Shown: positions 1 to 8,298, numbered from the stretch's first letter. The stretch is DNA of 33,382 bases from Nonomuraea aridisoli (GCF_003236395.1 NZ_POUD01000078.1:1-33382); one strand, 5' to 3'. Translations and numbers: made by a program. The notes: generated from the letters alone by a model not told the origin.

Positions 1-736
1 GCTTGGGGGCGGCCGAGGGGCTCTGAGGCGTCTTCGGCTGGGCCGGGCGAGTCGGGACCCTGGTGGTGGCCTCCGGGTCCGTCGTCGGCGTCTCGGCCGC
101 GTTTTCGGCAGCACCCTTCGACGTGCCCGACGCCGGGCTCGCGGAGGCGCCCGGCGTGGCGTCCTTCGGCGCGCCCGAGGTCGAACCCTCCGGCTTCGGC
201 GTGCTCGAGGTGGAGCTCGCCGGCGTGGGCGTCTGGGGGGAGTTCCAAGCCGTCGAGGTCGGCTTGGTGCCCTGGACGGCGGACGCACCGGGTGCGCCCG
301 TCGCGGTGGACGGGGGCTCCGGGGTCGGCGGCTGGCCGATGTGGAGAGGGGTGGGCAGGCGGATGGCCGTGGTCGTCTCGGCGTCCGACTGGGTGCCCTT
401 CTCGGCATGGCCCGTGGCGGAGCTTTCGGCAGGGCTCTCGGCAGAGGCCTTGGCGGCGTCCTTGGCGGAGCCCGCGCCCGTCTCCTTGGCGGAGCTCTCG
501 GCCGCCTCCTTGGCGGGGCTCTTGGCCGCGTCCTCGGCCGCTTCCTTCGCGGTGTCCTTCGCGTCCTTGGCCGGGCCGCGACCCTCCTCTTCCGGGGGGT
601 CGAACGTCAACTTGGGGATGACTCCCGTCGCGTCCGGATCGAAGGGCACCTCTGAATTCTCCTTGTGCTCATCCGAGGAGCCGGTCATCCCCGTTGCCAT
701 GCCATCGCCGTCCCGTTGCGTCACGCTGACCATCAT
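1..736 (-). CDS. Disordered Ala/Lys/Glu-rich protein, N-terminal part (truncated by window edge)
   Basis: The frame is open from an ATG at 736 to the window edge, giving 245 visible residues. The ATG overlaps the flippase TGA as ATGA, so translational coupling favours this start; in-frame ATGs at 733, 700 and 688 are alternatives. After a short acidic/polar start, residues about 45-95 are built from degenerate units such as AKDAAKE, KEAAEDAAK and KEAAESSAK. The rest is rich in Pro, Thr, Ser and Ala, with many TP and STS runs. There is no signal peptide or membrane helix in the visible part. It resembles a disordered cytoplasmic tail preceding a folded domain that lies outside the window. It is the last visible gene of the glycan operon, so a role with that glycan is inferred from position only. 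I do not recognise the family. Confidence 0.75.
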   Translation of the reverse strand, partial: MMVSVTQRDGDGMATGMTGSSDEHKENSEVPFDPDATGVIPKLTFDPPEEEGRGPAKDAKDTAKEAAEDAAKSPAKEAAESSAKETGAGSAKDAAKASAESPAESSATGHAEKGTQSDAETTTAIRLPTPLHIGQPPTPEPPSTATGAPGASAVQGTKPTSTAWNSPQTPTPASSTSSTPKPEGSTSGAPKDATPGASASPASGTSKGAAENAAETPTTDPEATTRVPTRPAQPKTPQSPSAAPK

Positions 737-2049
737 GCGGCCCCGGACGACCCCTGGGTGACAGCCGACCTTGCAGTTTCGCCGAACTTGAGTATTTTGC
801 GCAGATTTCCGAAGATCAAAAGTGCCACGAGCAGCTCACTGAAGAGCAGTCCGTACCCCACCGCGTTCACCCCGAAGTGAGGGAACAGCACCACGGTGGA
901 CACCAGCACGAGCACCGCCAGCCCGATCTGGACGACCGCCAGCGCGCGCGCCTTGCTCTGCGCCCGCAGCGCGCTCAGGTAGACCTCGATCAGCACCCGG
1001 GGCAGCACCGCCAGCGACATCAGCCGCAGCAGCGTCGTGCCCTCGTCGGCGAACTCCGTCCCGAAGATCCGCAGGATGAGCGGCGCCCCGAGGATCGCCA
1101 CCGTGATGATCGGCGTGACGATCAGGAACGCCCGCTGCAACGCCCGCCGGGAGTTCTGGGCCAGCTGCGTACGGTCGAACGAGCCCTCGACGGTCAGCGA
1201 CACCGCCATGTTCATGGCCAGCAGCTCGATCATGCTGGCCAGCGTGTGCGCCATCGCGAAGCGCCCGAACGTGGCCTCGCCCACCTGCGTCGCCACCACC
1301 ACGGGAACGAGGTAGACGATCGCCAGGATGGACAGCGTGCCGGGGAAGTCACCGGCCAGGAACCTGCCCATCTCGCGCAGCCGCGGCGGGTCCTGCCCCG
1401 CGTCGGCCTGCCTGACGTGCCGGGGCACGACCACGCCGAAGATCAGCCACTGGACCGGGATCAGGGCGAGCGCGGTCGGGATGACCCAGGAGACGAAGAT
1501 GCCGCCCTCGGGCAGCGCGCCGGCCAGCGCGACCAGCAGCCCCATCTTCACCAGGCCGAAGACCAGGTTGTTCAGCGGCACGAACGTGGCCCGGCGCAGC
1601 CCGGTCAGCACCACGTCCTGCAGCGTGAAGACCGCCCACACCACCACGGAGGCCAGGAAGAACAACCCCGGCCCGAACCCGGCCAGCACGGAGTACGTCT
1701 CGCCCCACAGCGGCAGCGTCAGCAGGAAGCCGACCGCCGCGACCCCGCCGGTGGCGGCGGCCAGGCCGTACCCGCGCAGGATGACCTCGGGGGTCCGGCG
1801 GCCCGACACCGGCAGGAACCGGGCCAGCGCGCCCACGAACCCGAGCGCGGTCAGCGACGCGAACAGCCGCATCGCCGTGATCACCGCCTGCCCGCGGCCG
1901 AACTCCTCGGGCGTGTAGTAGTGGGCCGCCAGCAGCCAGTAGCCCATGCCGAGCACGCCGGTGATCACCGTGTTCACCATGAGCGCGTAGCCCTGACGGA
2001 ACAGCGGGTTGCGCAGATCGCCGAGGAGCTTGCTCCAGAGATTAGACAT
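733..2049 (-). CDS. Wzx/MATE-like polysaccharide flippase, polytopic membrane protein
   Basis: The 438-residue protein is hydrophobic throughout, with about 12 predicted membrane helices. Its N-terminal half matches the style of oligosaccharide flippases: the LLAAHYYTPEEFG segment after helix 1 is the usual 'polysaccharide synthase, first loop' feature. Such proteins flip undecaprenyl-linked sugars or other glycan intermediates across the inner membrane. The ATG at 2049 overlaps the end of the deacetylase gene by 8 bp, and the TGA at 733-735 overlaps the next start as ATGA, so it is translationally coupled on both sides. Its neighbours (two GT2 enzymes and a deacetylase) suggest that it exports the glycan made by this operon. 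The exact substrate cannot be read from the sequence. Confidence 0.85.
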   Translation of the reverse strand: MSNLWSKLLGDLRNPLFRQGYALMVNTVITGVLGMGYWLLAAHYYTPEEFGRGQAVITAMRLFASLTALGFVGALARFLPVSGRRTPEVILRGYGLAAATGGVAAVGFLLTLPLWGETYSVLAGFGPGLFFLASVVVWAVFTLQDVVLTGLRRATFVPLNNLVFGLVKMGLLVALAGALPEGGIFVSWVIPTALALIPVQWLIFGVVVPRHVRQADAGQDPPRLREMGRFLAGDFPGTLSILAIVYLVPVVVATQVGEATFGRFAMAHTLASMIELLAMNMAVSLTVEGSFDRTQLAQNSRRALQRAFLIVTPIITVAILGAPLILRIFGTEFADEGTTLLRLMSLAVLPRVLIEVYLSALRAQSKARALAVVQIGLAVLVLVSTVVLFPHFGVNAVGYGLLFSELLVALLIFGNLRKILKFGETARSAVTQGSSGAA

Positions 2050-2845
2050 TGCCGCGCACCCGTTGCAGCCCGTACCTCGTCCTGCGCACGACGGCGTACC
2101 CCTTGGTCAGGATGCGCTCGCGCAGGTAGATGAGAGGCACGGCGTTGCCTTCGACGGCGCGCTTGAACATGTTGACGGTCGTGCCCTTGCCGACCGTCAA
2201 CCGGGGGATGGCGAGCATGTCGTGGCGATCGGCGGCGATCGCGTTGCTCACGGCGCAAGCGGCGAAATAGCCGGCCTTGCGTACTTCCTGGCGAACGCGG
2301 GCGCTGGAGTAGCCGTAGGGGTAGGCCATGGTGGCGACCGGCGCGCCGATCTTCTCCTCCAGCAGCCCTTTGTTCTTGCGCAGCTCCTGCCGCAGGTCGT
2401 CGGTGCGGAGCTGGTCGAGCTGGGGGTGGCTGTGGCTGTGGCCGCCGATCTCGATGCCGGTCTGGGCGGCCTCACGGGCCTGCCCCCACGACAACATGGC
2501 GTCGAGGGGCCGGCCCGCGGCCTCCTTGCCCGCGTCGGACACCCAGCCGCTGGTCAGGAAGACCGTGGCCGGGAACTTGTAGCGCTCGAGCAACGGCAGC
2601 GCGTGGCTGTGGAAGTCGGCGTAGCCGTCGTCGAACGTCAGCACGACCGGCTTGCCGGGCAGCGAGCGGCCGTTGTTCTTGTTGAACGAGGCCACCAGGT
2701 CGCCCAGCGTGAGCGGCGTGAAGCCGCTCTCCGACAGGTACGCCAGCTGCTCCTCCAGGTCGGACGGCCGCACCGCGTGCGGCCGCGTCTCGTCGTTGGG
2801 CGTGTCGCTGACCGAGTGGTACATCAGGATCGGAACGCGGATCAT
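2042..2845 (-). CDS. Polysaccharide deacetylase (NodB/CE4 family)
   Basis: The 267-residue protein has the carbohydrate esterase 4 motifs in order. Motif 1 is TFDDGY at residues 70-75, with catalytic and metal Asp at 72-73. Motif 2 is HSHSH at 136-140, supplying the two metal-binding His. A PYG motif follows in AYPYGYSSAR. These enzymes remove N-acetyl groups from GlcNAc-type sugars using a divalent metal. There is no obvious signal peptide, and the protein starts directly with the IRVPILMYHSV strand usual in this family, so it may act on a cytoplasmic lipid-linked intermediate. Its start overlaps the upstream GT2 stop as ATGA and its end overlaps the flippase start by 8 bp. It therefore sits between sugar assembly and export in one operon. 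Confidence 0.9.
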   Translation of the reverse strand: MIRVPILMYHSVSDTPNDETRPHAVRPSDLEEQLAYLSESGFTPLTLGDLVASFNKNNGRSLPGKPVVLTFDDGYADFHSHALPLLERYKFPATVFLTSGWVSDAGKEAAGRPLDAMLSWGQAREAAQTGIEIGGHSHSHPQLDQLRTDDLRQELRKNKGLLEEKIGAPVATMAYPYGYSSARVRQEVRKAGYFAACAVSNAIAADRHDMLAIPRLTVGKGTTVNMFKRAVEGNAVPLIYLRERILTKGYAVVRRTRYGLQRVRGNV

Positions 2846-3783
2846 GAACGTGCCACCTTCAGCCGTACGGAACCGACGACGTAACCCCAGACCGTCCAGG
2901 CCAGCCCGACCACGATCGCGCCCGCCCGGCCGAGCCCGCCGGGGTCGCCCCGCAGGGCCTCACCGACCCCGCGGAGCGCACCGAGCGGCAGCGTCTTCAT
3001 CGCGTGGGCCCGCTCGCTGGCGAGCCCGTCCTGGGTGCCGACCTCCCGCGTCACCAGGGCCTTCGACAGCCCCTCCGCATAGCACCTGGACCTGAAGTAC
3101 GCGAACCGCTCGCGCTGCCGGGACACCTTGTGCCCGATCACCGCGCGCGGCTCGAACAACATGACCGAGCCCGGCTTGCGCTGCGTCAACCGGATGCAGA
3201 ACTCGGTCTCCTCGCACCCCAGGGGGCGCGACTTGCGCCCCTGCACGCTGCGCCCGATGCCGCTGTGGAAACCGCCCACCTCGGCCACGACGTCGCGCAG
3301 GAACGCGGCGTTGCCGCCCATCACGTTGCGGATCGGAGCCCTGACCGCGGGCATGCCGCGGTAGGTGCAGCCGACCGTCCAGTCGAACTCGTACGGGAAC
3401 CACCGCGGCCGCCGCCCCGACGCCCACAAGGGATCGGTACGGCCGCCGACACCGACCACGCCCGGTTCCTGGAAGCCCTCCTCCAAAGCCTCCAGCCAGC
3501 CGGGATCGGCCACGGCGTCGTCGTCGAGGAACGCGACGATCTCGCCGTTGGCCGTGGCGACGCCGGTGTTCTTGCCCCCGGACAGCCCCTTCTCGTGCGT
3601 GTTCTCCACCACGATGGCCTGTGGATACTCACGCTTGAGACGCAGGTGCAGGTCGGGGTTGTGGTCGACGACCAGGATCAGCTCGTGTGCCGGGCGTGTC
3701 TGGCTCTCGACCGACTCGACTGCCTGCCTGATGTCCTCCCACCGTTCGTCGGTGTAGACGCAGATGACAACAGACGTGTTCAC
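2842..3783 (-). CDS. Glycosyltransferase family 2
   Basis: The start chosen is GTG at 3783 (VNTSVVICVYT), preceded by an AAGGA ribosome site about 6 nt upstream. An upstream in-frame extension to 3867 is Arg/Ala-rich and unlike the family. The protein is 313 residues. It has the GT-A fold start SVVICVYTDERW, the GLSGGKNTG segment typical of GT2, and a DDD metal/nucleotide motif at residues 87-89 (FLDDDAVAD). An ED-like acceptor-site motif follows in CEETEFC. Near the C-terminus a hydrophobic stretch (AIVVGLAWTVWGYVVG) suggests membrane attachment. It probably adds a sugar from an NDP donor to the operon's glycan; donor and acceptor are unknown. Spacing to the upstream GT2 is 11 bp and it overlaps the deacetylase as ATGA. 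Confidence 0.88.
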   Translation of the reverse strand: MNTSVVICVYTDERWEDIRQAVESVESQTRPAHELILVVDHNPDLHLRLKREYPQAIVVENTHEKGLSGGKNTGVATANGEIVAFLDDDAVADPGWLEALEEGFQEPGVVGVGGRTDPLWASGRRPRWFPYEFDWTVGCTYRGMPAVRAPIRNVMGGNAAFLRDVVAEVGGFHSGIGRSVQGRKSRPLGCEETEFCIRLTQRKPGSVMLFEPRAVIGHKVSRQRERFAYFRSRCYAEGLSKALVTREVGTQDGLASERAHAMKTLPLGALRGVGEALRGDPGGLGRAGAIVVGLAWTVWGYVVGSVRLKVARS

Positions 3784-3794
3784 AGGGTTCCTTC

Positions 3795-4631
3795 TTACGC
3801 CACGCCTCGGTCGGCGGCAGGCGCGGCGGTCGGCTCGGGCTGCGGGGAAGTGGGCTGGCGGCGCCACTCCTTCAGGATGGTCTTGAGCACACGGAAGCCG
3901 TCGCGGACGACGTGCAGGTTGCTCTCACCGTGGATGCGGTTGCGTTCGTGGCTCGGCACCTCGTGCACCTTCAGCCCCGCCTTGGCGGCGCGCACGTTCA
4001 TCAGCGTCTCGACCTCGAAGCCGTCGCAGTCGAGGTTGAGCACGTCGAGGTGGCGGGCCCAGAAGGCGTTGTAGCCGTAGCACAGGTCGGTGTACTTGGT
4101 GTTGTACATGACGTTGACGATGCCGGTCAGCACCTTGTTGCCCAGGCGCCGGTTGAGCGTCAGGTCGTCGCTGCCGCCACCGGAGGCGTAGCGCGAGCCC
4201 TTGACGAAGTCGGCACCGGTCACCAGCGCGCCCACGAAGTTGATGATCTCGCGGCCGTCGGTCGAGCCGTCGGCGTCGATCATCACGATGATGTCGCTGG
4301 TGCACGCGGCGAAACCGGCCGCCAGGGCGTCACCCTTGCCCTTGCCGGTCTGCGTCACCACCTTGACGTTGGGACGCAGCCGCTTGGCCACGGCGACCGT
4401 GTCGTCGACGGAGTTGCCGTCGACGAGCACGATCTCGTCCACCCACTGCGGGATGGTGGCGAAGACGTGCGGCAGGTTCTCGGCCTCGTTCATCGCGGGC
4501 ACGACCACGCTGACCGTCGGCGAGATGGCCAGATGCGGCGTCACCGGCGTGAAGCTCGACGGTGGCGGCATCGACCGCAAGGGGGGCGAGGTCTGGACCT
4601 TGCCGTTGTGCTTGGTGATCTCGGGACTCAT
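3795..4631 (-). CDS. Glycosyltransferase family 2, DPM1/UDP-glucose type
   Basis: The 278-residue protein begins with a polar tail of about 38 residues, then the GT2 core SVVVPAMNEAENLP. VDGNSVDDT supplies the first Asp cluster, and a DAD motif sits at residues 119-121 (MIDADGSTDG). GSRYASGGGSDD is the usual loop of dolichyl/polyprenyl-phosphate glycosyltransferases. No membrane helices follow, so it resembles soluble polyprenyl-phosphate hexosyltransferases. The C-terminus is a Pro/Ala-rich tail. A GGAAGGA site lies about 11 nt upstream of the ATG. It is separated from the gene before it by 151 bp that holds an inverted repeat, so it may have its own promoter. It lies 11 bp before the next GT2. 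Confidence 0.88.
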   Translation of the reverse strand: MSPEITKHNGKVQTSPPLRSMPPPSSFTPVTPHLAISPTVSVVVPAMNEAENLPHVFATIPQWVDEIVLVDGNSVDDTVAVAKRLRPNVKVVTQTGKGKGDALAAGFAACTSDIIVMIDADGSTDGREIINFVGALVTGADFVKGSRYASGGGSDDLTLNRRLGNKVLTGIVNVMYNTKYTDLCYGYNAFWARHLDVLNLDCDGFEVETLMNVRAAKAGLKVHEVPSHERNRIHGESNLHVVRDGFRVLKTILKEWRRQPTSPQPEPTAAPAADRGVA

Positions 4632-4647
4632 GGCGAGGGAAATCCTT

Positions 4648-4687
4648 CCGGGACCCTGCGCTGCGCGCCGGTGTGGACCGGTCCCGG
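4648..4687. repeat. Inverted repeat between GNAT and GT2 genes
   Basis: CCGGGACC at 4648-4655 is matched perfectly by GGTCCCGG at 4680-4687, with a 24-nt loop. The right arm overlaps a 10-bp palindrome, GGACCGGTCC, at 4675-4684. It lies downstream of the acyltransferase stop and upstream of the GT2 start on the minus strand. No T-run follows. It could be a partial terminator, an attenuator or an operator. Confidence 0.4.
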
Positions 4688-4782
4688 GTGCTGGTGGGAC
4701 GGCTCCGCCGGCGGACGGTGCATCGAAGGGTCCTGCTGTGAAGTGTGAGGGTGTATGTACTGTGCCGGGGGTGAGTGAGGGG

Positions 4783-5916
4783 TTAACTCGCTCCGGTCGG
4801 TTCTTTGACTACTCCGTTGGGTGACTCCTCCTGCTGCTGCATCGAGGTGCGCACCCGACCGAAGCCCTTCAGGACACGGTCGGCCGCTCTATAGAGAGAC
4901 GGCCGATCCATGACAATTGTTCGGGCTTTGTTGAAAGGAGTTCGGCCGATCCAGTGGACCGCCGCGGTGGGCGACGGTCGTGAGATGCGGCCTTCGGCGA
5001 CGTACAGGACCCCGCTCTTGAGCCAGTCTTTGTACTCCTTGCCGCCCTTGCCCATGTCGACCATGTGCAGGCCGGCCTTGGCGGCTGCCTCGGCCATCTG
5101 CAGGTGGTGGACGATGCCGGGCGAGTAGCGGGCGAACTCGGTGTCGTATGCGGGGAACCACCCCACGAGCGTGGTAGCCGTACGGAGGCCGAAATGGCCG
5201 GCCACCGGTACGTCTCCGGCATAGAGCATGGTGAGGACTCCACCGAAGTCGGGGGAGTTCTCGGCATGCATCATGTCCGTCAGTTCGACGATCCACGGCT
5301 GGGCGAATCTGTCCACCCGGCCGGTACGCCGGTACTGGTCGGACTTCCAGGCGAGGAGCGTGCGCAGGACCTCGGGATCGGCCGAGGCCCACTCGAAGCG
5401 CAGCTCGCCCTGCTCACGGCCGAGCTTGCGCTCCTTGTAGCGCACCGTCTTGAGGTTCTTCGGCGAGTTGGACTTGACCTGCTCCAGCCAGGCTTCGAAC
5501 CCGGCGGTGAAGTCCATGACCGGCGCGGGCCGGACATCGGTCTCGTACGGGGCGAACGTCGGCTGCCCCGCCACGAGATGGTCGAAGTCGAACACGGTCA
5601 GCTTGCACGCGCGCAGCAGTGCCTTCGCGTCGAGCTTGAGCTCGGGGATCGAGATCAAACCGTGACACGTGGTAAGGAAACCGCCGAGCGGCTTGCCGAT
5701 GCCGAAAGCGTGCCTTTCGTAGGGGAAGAAGCCCTGGATGCCGTTTCCGTCCGTGATGACGGCCACCCGCACGTAGTCGCGCAGACGGTCCATCGCCACG
5801 GCGAACTCGACCGACAGGAACGGGTTGTCCAGATTCGGGTCGGCCTTCTGCAACTCCCGCCAGCGGGCTCGCTCGGAATCGCCGAGCTCTCCCGGCCGAA
5901 CTATCTGGATGTTCAC
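4783..5916 (-). CDS. FemAB/CelD-like GNAT acyltransferase (Acetyltransf_6 type)
   Basis: The start is GTG at 5916 (VNIQIVRPGELG), which overlaps the upstream stop as GTGA; a longer frame to 6030 is poor in family-like sequence. The 377-residue protein matches the double-GNAT 'cellulose biosynthesis protein CelD' family. It opens with an LQKADPNLDNPFLS segment, and a second GNAT half begins near LYAGDVPVAGHFGLR and continues through YSPGIVHHLQMAEAAAKAG to DMGKGGKEYK. These proteins transfer acyl groups, sometimes from acyl-tRNA or acyl-CoA, to sugars or peptides and are common in exopolysaccharide loci. It probably decorates the operon's glycan, which is inference from context. The C-terminus is a short polar tail containing QQQEES. 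Confidence 0.82.
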   Translation of the reverse strand: MNIQIVRPGELGDSERARWRELQKADPNLDNPFLSVEFAVAMDRLRDYVRVAVITDGNGIQGFFPYERHAFGIGKPLGGFLTTCHGLISIPELKLDAKALLRACKLTVFDFDHLVAGQPTFAPYETDVRPAPVMDFTAGFEAWLEQVKSNSPKNLKTVRYKERKLGREQGELRFEWASADPEVLRTLLAWKSDQYRRTGRVDRFAQPWIVELTDMMHAENSPDFGGVLTMLYAGDVPVAGHFGLRTATTLVGWFPAYDTEFARYSPGIVHHLQMAEAAAKAGLHMVDMGKGGKEYKDWLKSGVLYVAEGRISRPSPTAAVHWIGRTPFNKARTIVMDRPSLYRAADRVLKGFGRVRTSMQQQEESPNGVVKEPTGAS

Positions 5917-6284
5917 CTTGCCCTGGCCCCCTGTTCGGTCTGCATGCTCTTCCCCCGGTACAGAACCCGGAGCACGTACATGAACCCTCCGAGCACGGCG
6001 ACCGTCGCGACACCGGCTCGGGGTGACCACGCATTGAAGAGCAGCATGGCCTCAGCGAGGAGCACGTTGAGCACAAGACTTGCCGCCGCTCCCACTGATA
6101 GTGCGGCAAGGGGGTCACGATCACGCAACAGTCCCACCACTGCCGCTCCTGGAACGACCAGAAGGAACAGGGAGATGAGGAAGGGACGCAGCGGCGTCTC
6201 GATATCGAACAGCGCGACTACCGCACCTGCGACGCAGGCGAGCCCCACCAGCCAGGCGAGCGCTCTGCGGTGCTGTTTGAGCAT
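5913..6284 (-). CDS. Small membrane protein, first gene of glycan operon
   Basis: I chose ATG at 6284 (MLKQHRRALAW), giving 123 residues. The in-frame extension to 6371 reads as non-coding, rich in Arg and Gly. A purine-rich GGGAGAGAGAGACAGGAG tract precedes the ATG; the nearest AGGAG abuts it, so the exact start is uncertain. Four hydrophobic segments are visible, at about residues 10-28, 35-52, 58-78 and 85-103, with a basic C-terminus. The gene overlaps the acyltransferase as GTGA. The family is not recognised. Its position suggests an accessory membrane subunit of the glycan machinery, but no motif shows a function. Confidence 0.7.
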   Translation of the reverse strand: MLKQHRRALAWLVGLACVAGAVVALFDIETPLRPFLISLFLLVVPGAAVVGLLRDRDPLAALSVGAAASLVLNVLLAEAMLLFNAWSPRAGVATVAVLGGFMYVLRVLYRGKSMQTEQGARAR

Positions 6285-6576
6285 CTCCTGTCTCTCTCTC
6301 CCTGCTCTTCCTGGTCGAAACGCAAGATTGATCGCCTGTTCATGGGACCAATCCGTGCCTGGACACGTCAATGCCGACGCTTGGCGACGCGCCCCGGTTT
6401 ACCGGCGGGCAAAGATTTTTCGTGTGACGTTCAACACACGGTCAAGTGCGCGCCGGCCCCGACGCGGTCCCCAAGCACACCAGGATGCCCTATGTAGCGG
6501 GCTATCTTCGAGCCAGGGTCCGATATATCCACGTTTGTCGGTTACAAACTGGATCTCCGGCGAGTTGGGACTCTCT
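6285..6576. promoter_or_regulatory. Upstream region of glycan operon with two inverted repeats
   Basis: This 292-bp stretch has no convincing gene and is more AT-rich than its flanks. It contains a CCGGT-TT-ACCGG palindrome at 6394-6405 and a CGTGTG/CACACG inverted repeat at 6421-6440 (8-nt loop) next to a T5 run on the plus strand. Reading toward the operon, a TTGACG hexamer lies at 6371-6366, but no good -10 sits at the right distance. It probably carries the operon promoter and possibly an operator. Confidence 0.45.
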
Positions 6577-8181
6577 TTACTGGACGTCGGACAGACTGTC
6601 CGGTTCGGACCGTTCCAGGGCGGTGCCGATCTCCGCGTGGGCACTGGGCGAGGCGGCGGGCTCGTCGGTGGCCGGCGGCGCGTCCGTCGGCGGCTCCGGC
6701 ACGTGGACGTCGGCTCCGGCCCAGGAGACCGAGCAGGTCGCGGTGCCGCCGTTGGAGGTGAAGGCGACCCGGCCCGTGCCCGGCTCGGTCGGGTTCACGA
6801 CCGTCACCCAGACCGTCACCGAGCCGCCCGCCTTGACCGACCCGCTGGCGGGCTGCACGTCCAGGCCCTGCGAGGCCGTCGCGACCCAGGAGACCGAGGC
6901 GTTGCGGGCGCTCAGCGCGATCCGCTCGGCGCCGTCGATCTCGCGCGGGCAGGAGGCGGCGAGCCGGGCGCCGGGCGCGGCCCTGCGGCGGGTGGCGGTG
7001 GGCGCGGCGGCGGGACGCGTCCTCGGCCGCGAGGCGGCCGGCCGCCCGCTCGGCGCGGGGACGGGCGCCGCCGACGGCGTACGGCGGGGCGACGGCGTCG
7101 CGGAGGGCGTGGACGAGGGGGACGGCGACGGCTCCTCGTCCTCGGCCGGCGCCCCCGGCGTGACGTCGTCCTCCCACGAGGGCGAGGCGGTGGGGACGGG
7201 GGCCAGCGTGAGCGAGGTGGAGTCGGAGGCGCCGCGGCCGTTGATCACGACCACGGCGCCCGTCGCCGCCACCAGGCACGCCCCCGCCAGCAGCACCGGA
7301 GCCAGACGGCGCGGCCGGCGACGGCGGGCGCGGCGTTCGGCCACCACGGGGAACCCCGTGCGGTCGAAGTCGTCCCCGCGATCGGTGATGAGGGTTCTGG
7401 TCTGGTCCAGCTCGGGGTCGACGCACGTCTCGATCACCCGGCGGCGCAGCGAGATCCCCGGGTACGCGATCGGCACCATGTCGAGCAGCCGCCCGGCCGA
7501 GACCTGGCGGTGGCGTCCCTCGGTGCAGACCTCGCAGCCGCCGATGTGGCCCGACAGCCGGCGGCGCAGCAGCGGCGTCAGCGGGCCCTCCCAGGAGTCG
7601 ACCATCGCCGACAGGTCGGGGCAGTGCGCCCGGCCGGTCCTGGCCAGCATCACGGCCGCGGCGGCGTTCTCCAGGTGGTCGCGGGCCCTGCCGAGCCGGG
7701 CCGCGGCCTGCCTGGACGTCAGGCCGAGCACCGCGCCGACCTCCGCGGGGGTCAGGCCGTGGCGTACCGACAGCCCGAGCACCTCGCGCTCGCCGGTCCT
7801 CAGCTCGCCGAGCGTCTCGTGCACCAGGTCGGCCAGCTCGGGGTCGTCGTGCTCGGACGGGTCGGGCAGCGGCAGGCCGGCGGCGGGGGTCCCGCCGCGG
7901 TGGGCGAGGCGGGCGCGCACCTGGAACCTGGTCAGCGCGTACAGCCAGGGGCGCAGCCGGGCCGGCTCCTTCAGCCGCTGCACGCACCCCTGCGCGGTGA
8001 CCACCGCGTCGTGCACGGCGTCGGCGGCCAGGTCGCCATCGGCGCAGAGCGAGAACGCGTAGTCGTACAGGCGCTCGGCGTAGGCGTCGTAGAGCTTGGC
8101 GGGAGCGTCGGTGTCCGCGCGCCGCAGAGCCTCCACCAGCTCCTGGTCGTCGGCACGGTCGACGGTCGGCCATCCGGGCAC
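6577..8181 (-). CDS. ECF sigma factor fused to anti-sigma zinc motif, membrane helix and extracytoplasmic domain
   Basis: The start is GTG at 8181, with a strong GGGGAGGGA site 4-5 nt upstream; a GTG 30 nt earlier lacks one. The 534-residue protein carries sigma region 2 at about residues 13-85 (LYDAYAERLYDYA, then RPWLYALTRFQVRAR). Region 4 follows at about 115-175 (LTPAEVGAVLGLTSRQAAARL). A zinc anti-sigma-like motif comes next: C187, then H212-x3-C216-x2-C219. One membrane helix spans about 293-313 after an Arg cluster, followed by a Pro/Ser/Thr/Ala linker (327-405). A terminal beta-rich domain (409-492) has Cys at 411 and 483 and resembles BACON/Ig-like folds. Sigma and anti-sigma parts lie in one chain, as known for some large actinobacterial ECF groups. 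It probably holds its own sigma domains at the membrane until a signal arrives. Confidence 0.85.
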   Translation of the reverse strand: MPGWPTVDRADDQELVEALRRADTDAPAKLYDAYAERLYDYAFSLCADGDLAADAVHDAVVTAQGCVQRLKEPARLRPWLYALTRFQVRARLAHRGGTPAAGLPLPDPSEHDDPELADLVHETLGELRTGEREVLGLSVRHGLTPAEVGAVLGLTSRQAAARLGRARDHLENAAAAVMLARTGRAHCPDLSAMVDSWEGPLTPLLRRRLSGHIGGCEVCTEGRHRQVSAGRLLDMVPIAYPGISLRRRVIETCVDPELDQTRTLITDRGDDFDRTGFPVVAERRARRRRPRRLAPVLLAGACLVAATGAVVVINGRGASDSTSLTLAPVPTASPSWEDDVTPGAPAEDEEPSPSPSSTPSATPSPRRTPSAAPVPAPSGRPAASRPRTRPAAAPTATRRRAAPGARLAASCPREIDGAERIALSARNASVSWVATASQGLDVQPASGSVKAGGSVTVWVTVVNPTEPGTGRVAFTSNGGTATCSVSWAGADVHVPEPPTDAPPATDEPAASPSAHAEIGTALERSEPDSLSDVQ

Positions 8182-8264
8182 GGATTCCCTCCCCGCGGGT
8201 AGAACGGGCACTCAAGCCCCACGCGGAGAGGACGCGGCGTTAATTGTCCAGGTTCGCCCGCCAT

Positions 8265-8295
8265 GCCGGATGAGCATGATTTGTGCTCATGGCCG
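8265..8295 (-). terminator. Hairpin after the VWA gene
   Basis: ATGAGCA at 8270-8276 pairs perfectly with TGCTCAT at 8284-8290 across a 7-nt loop. CCGG on each side extends the stem past a 2-nt bulge. The hairpin begins 4 bp after the VWA stop on the minus strand. There is no T-run, which is usual for actinobacterial terminators. Confidence 0.6.
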
Positions 8296-8298
8296 GGT

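Noticed and set aside
5065..8202. Very long open frame on the plus strand (about 1045 codons)
   Set aside because: It lies antisense to the acyltransferase, membrane protein and sigma genes, and reads as low-complexity Arg/Gly/His sequence. High GC leaves opposite-strand frames open.
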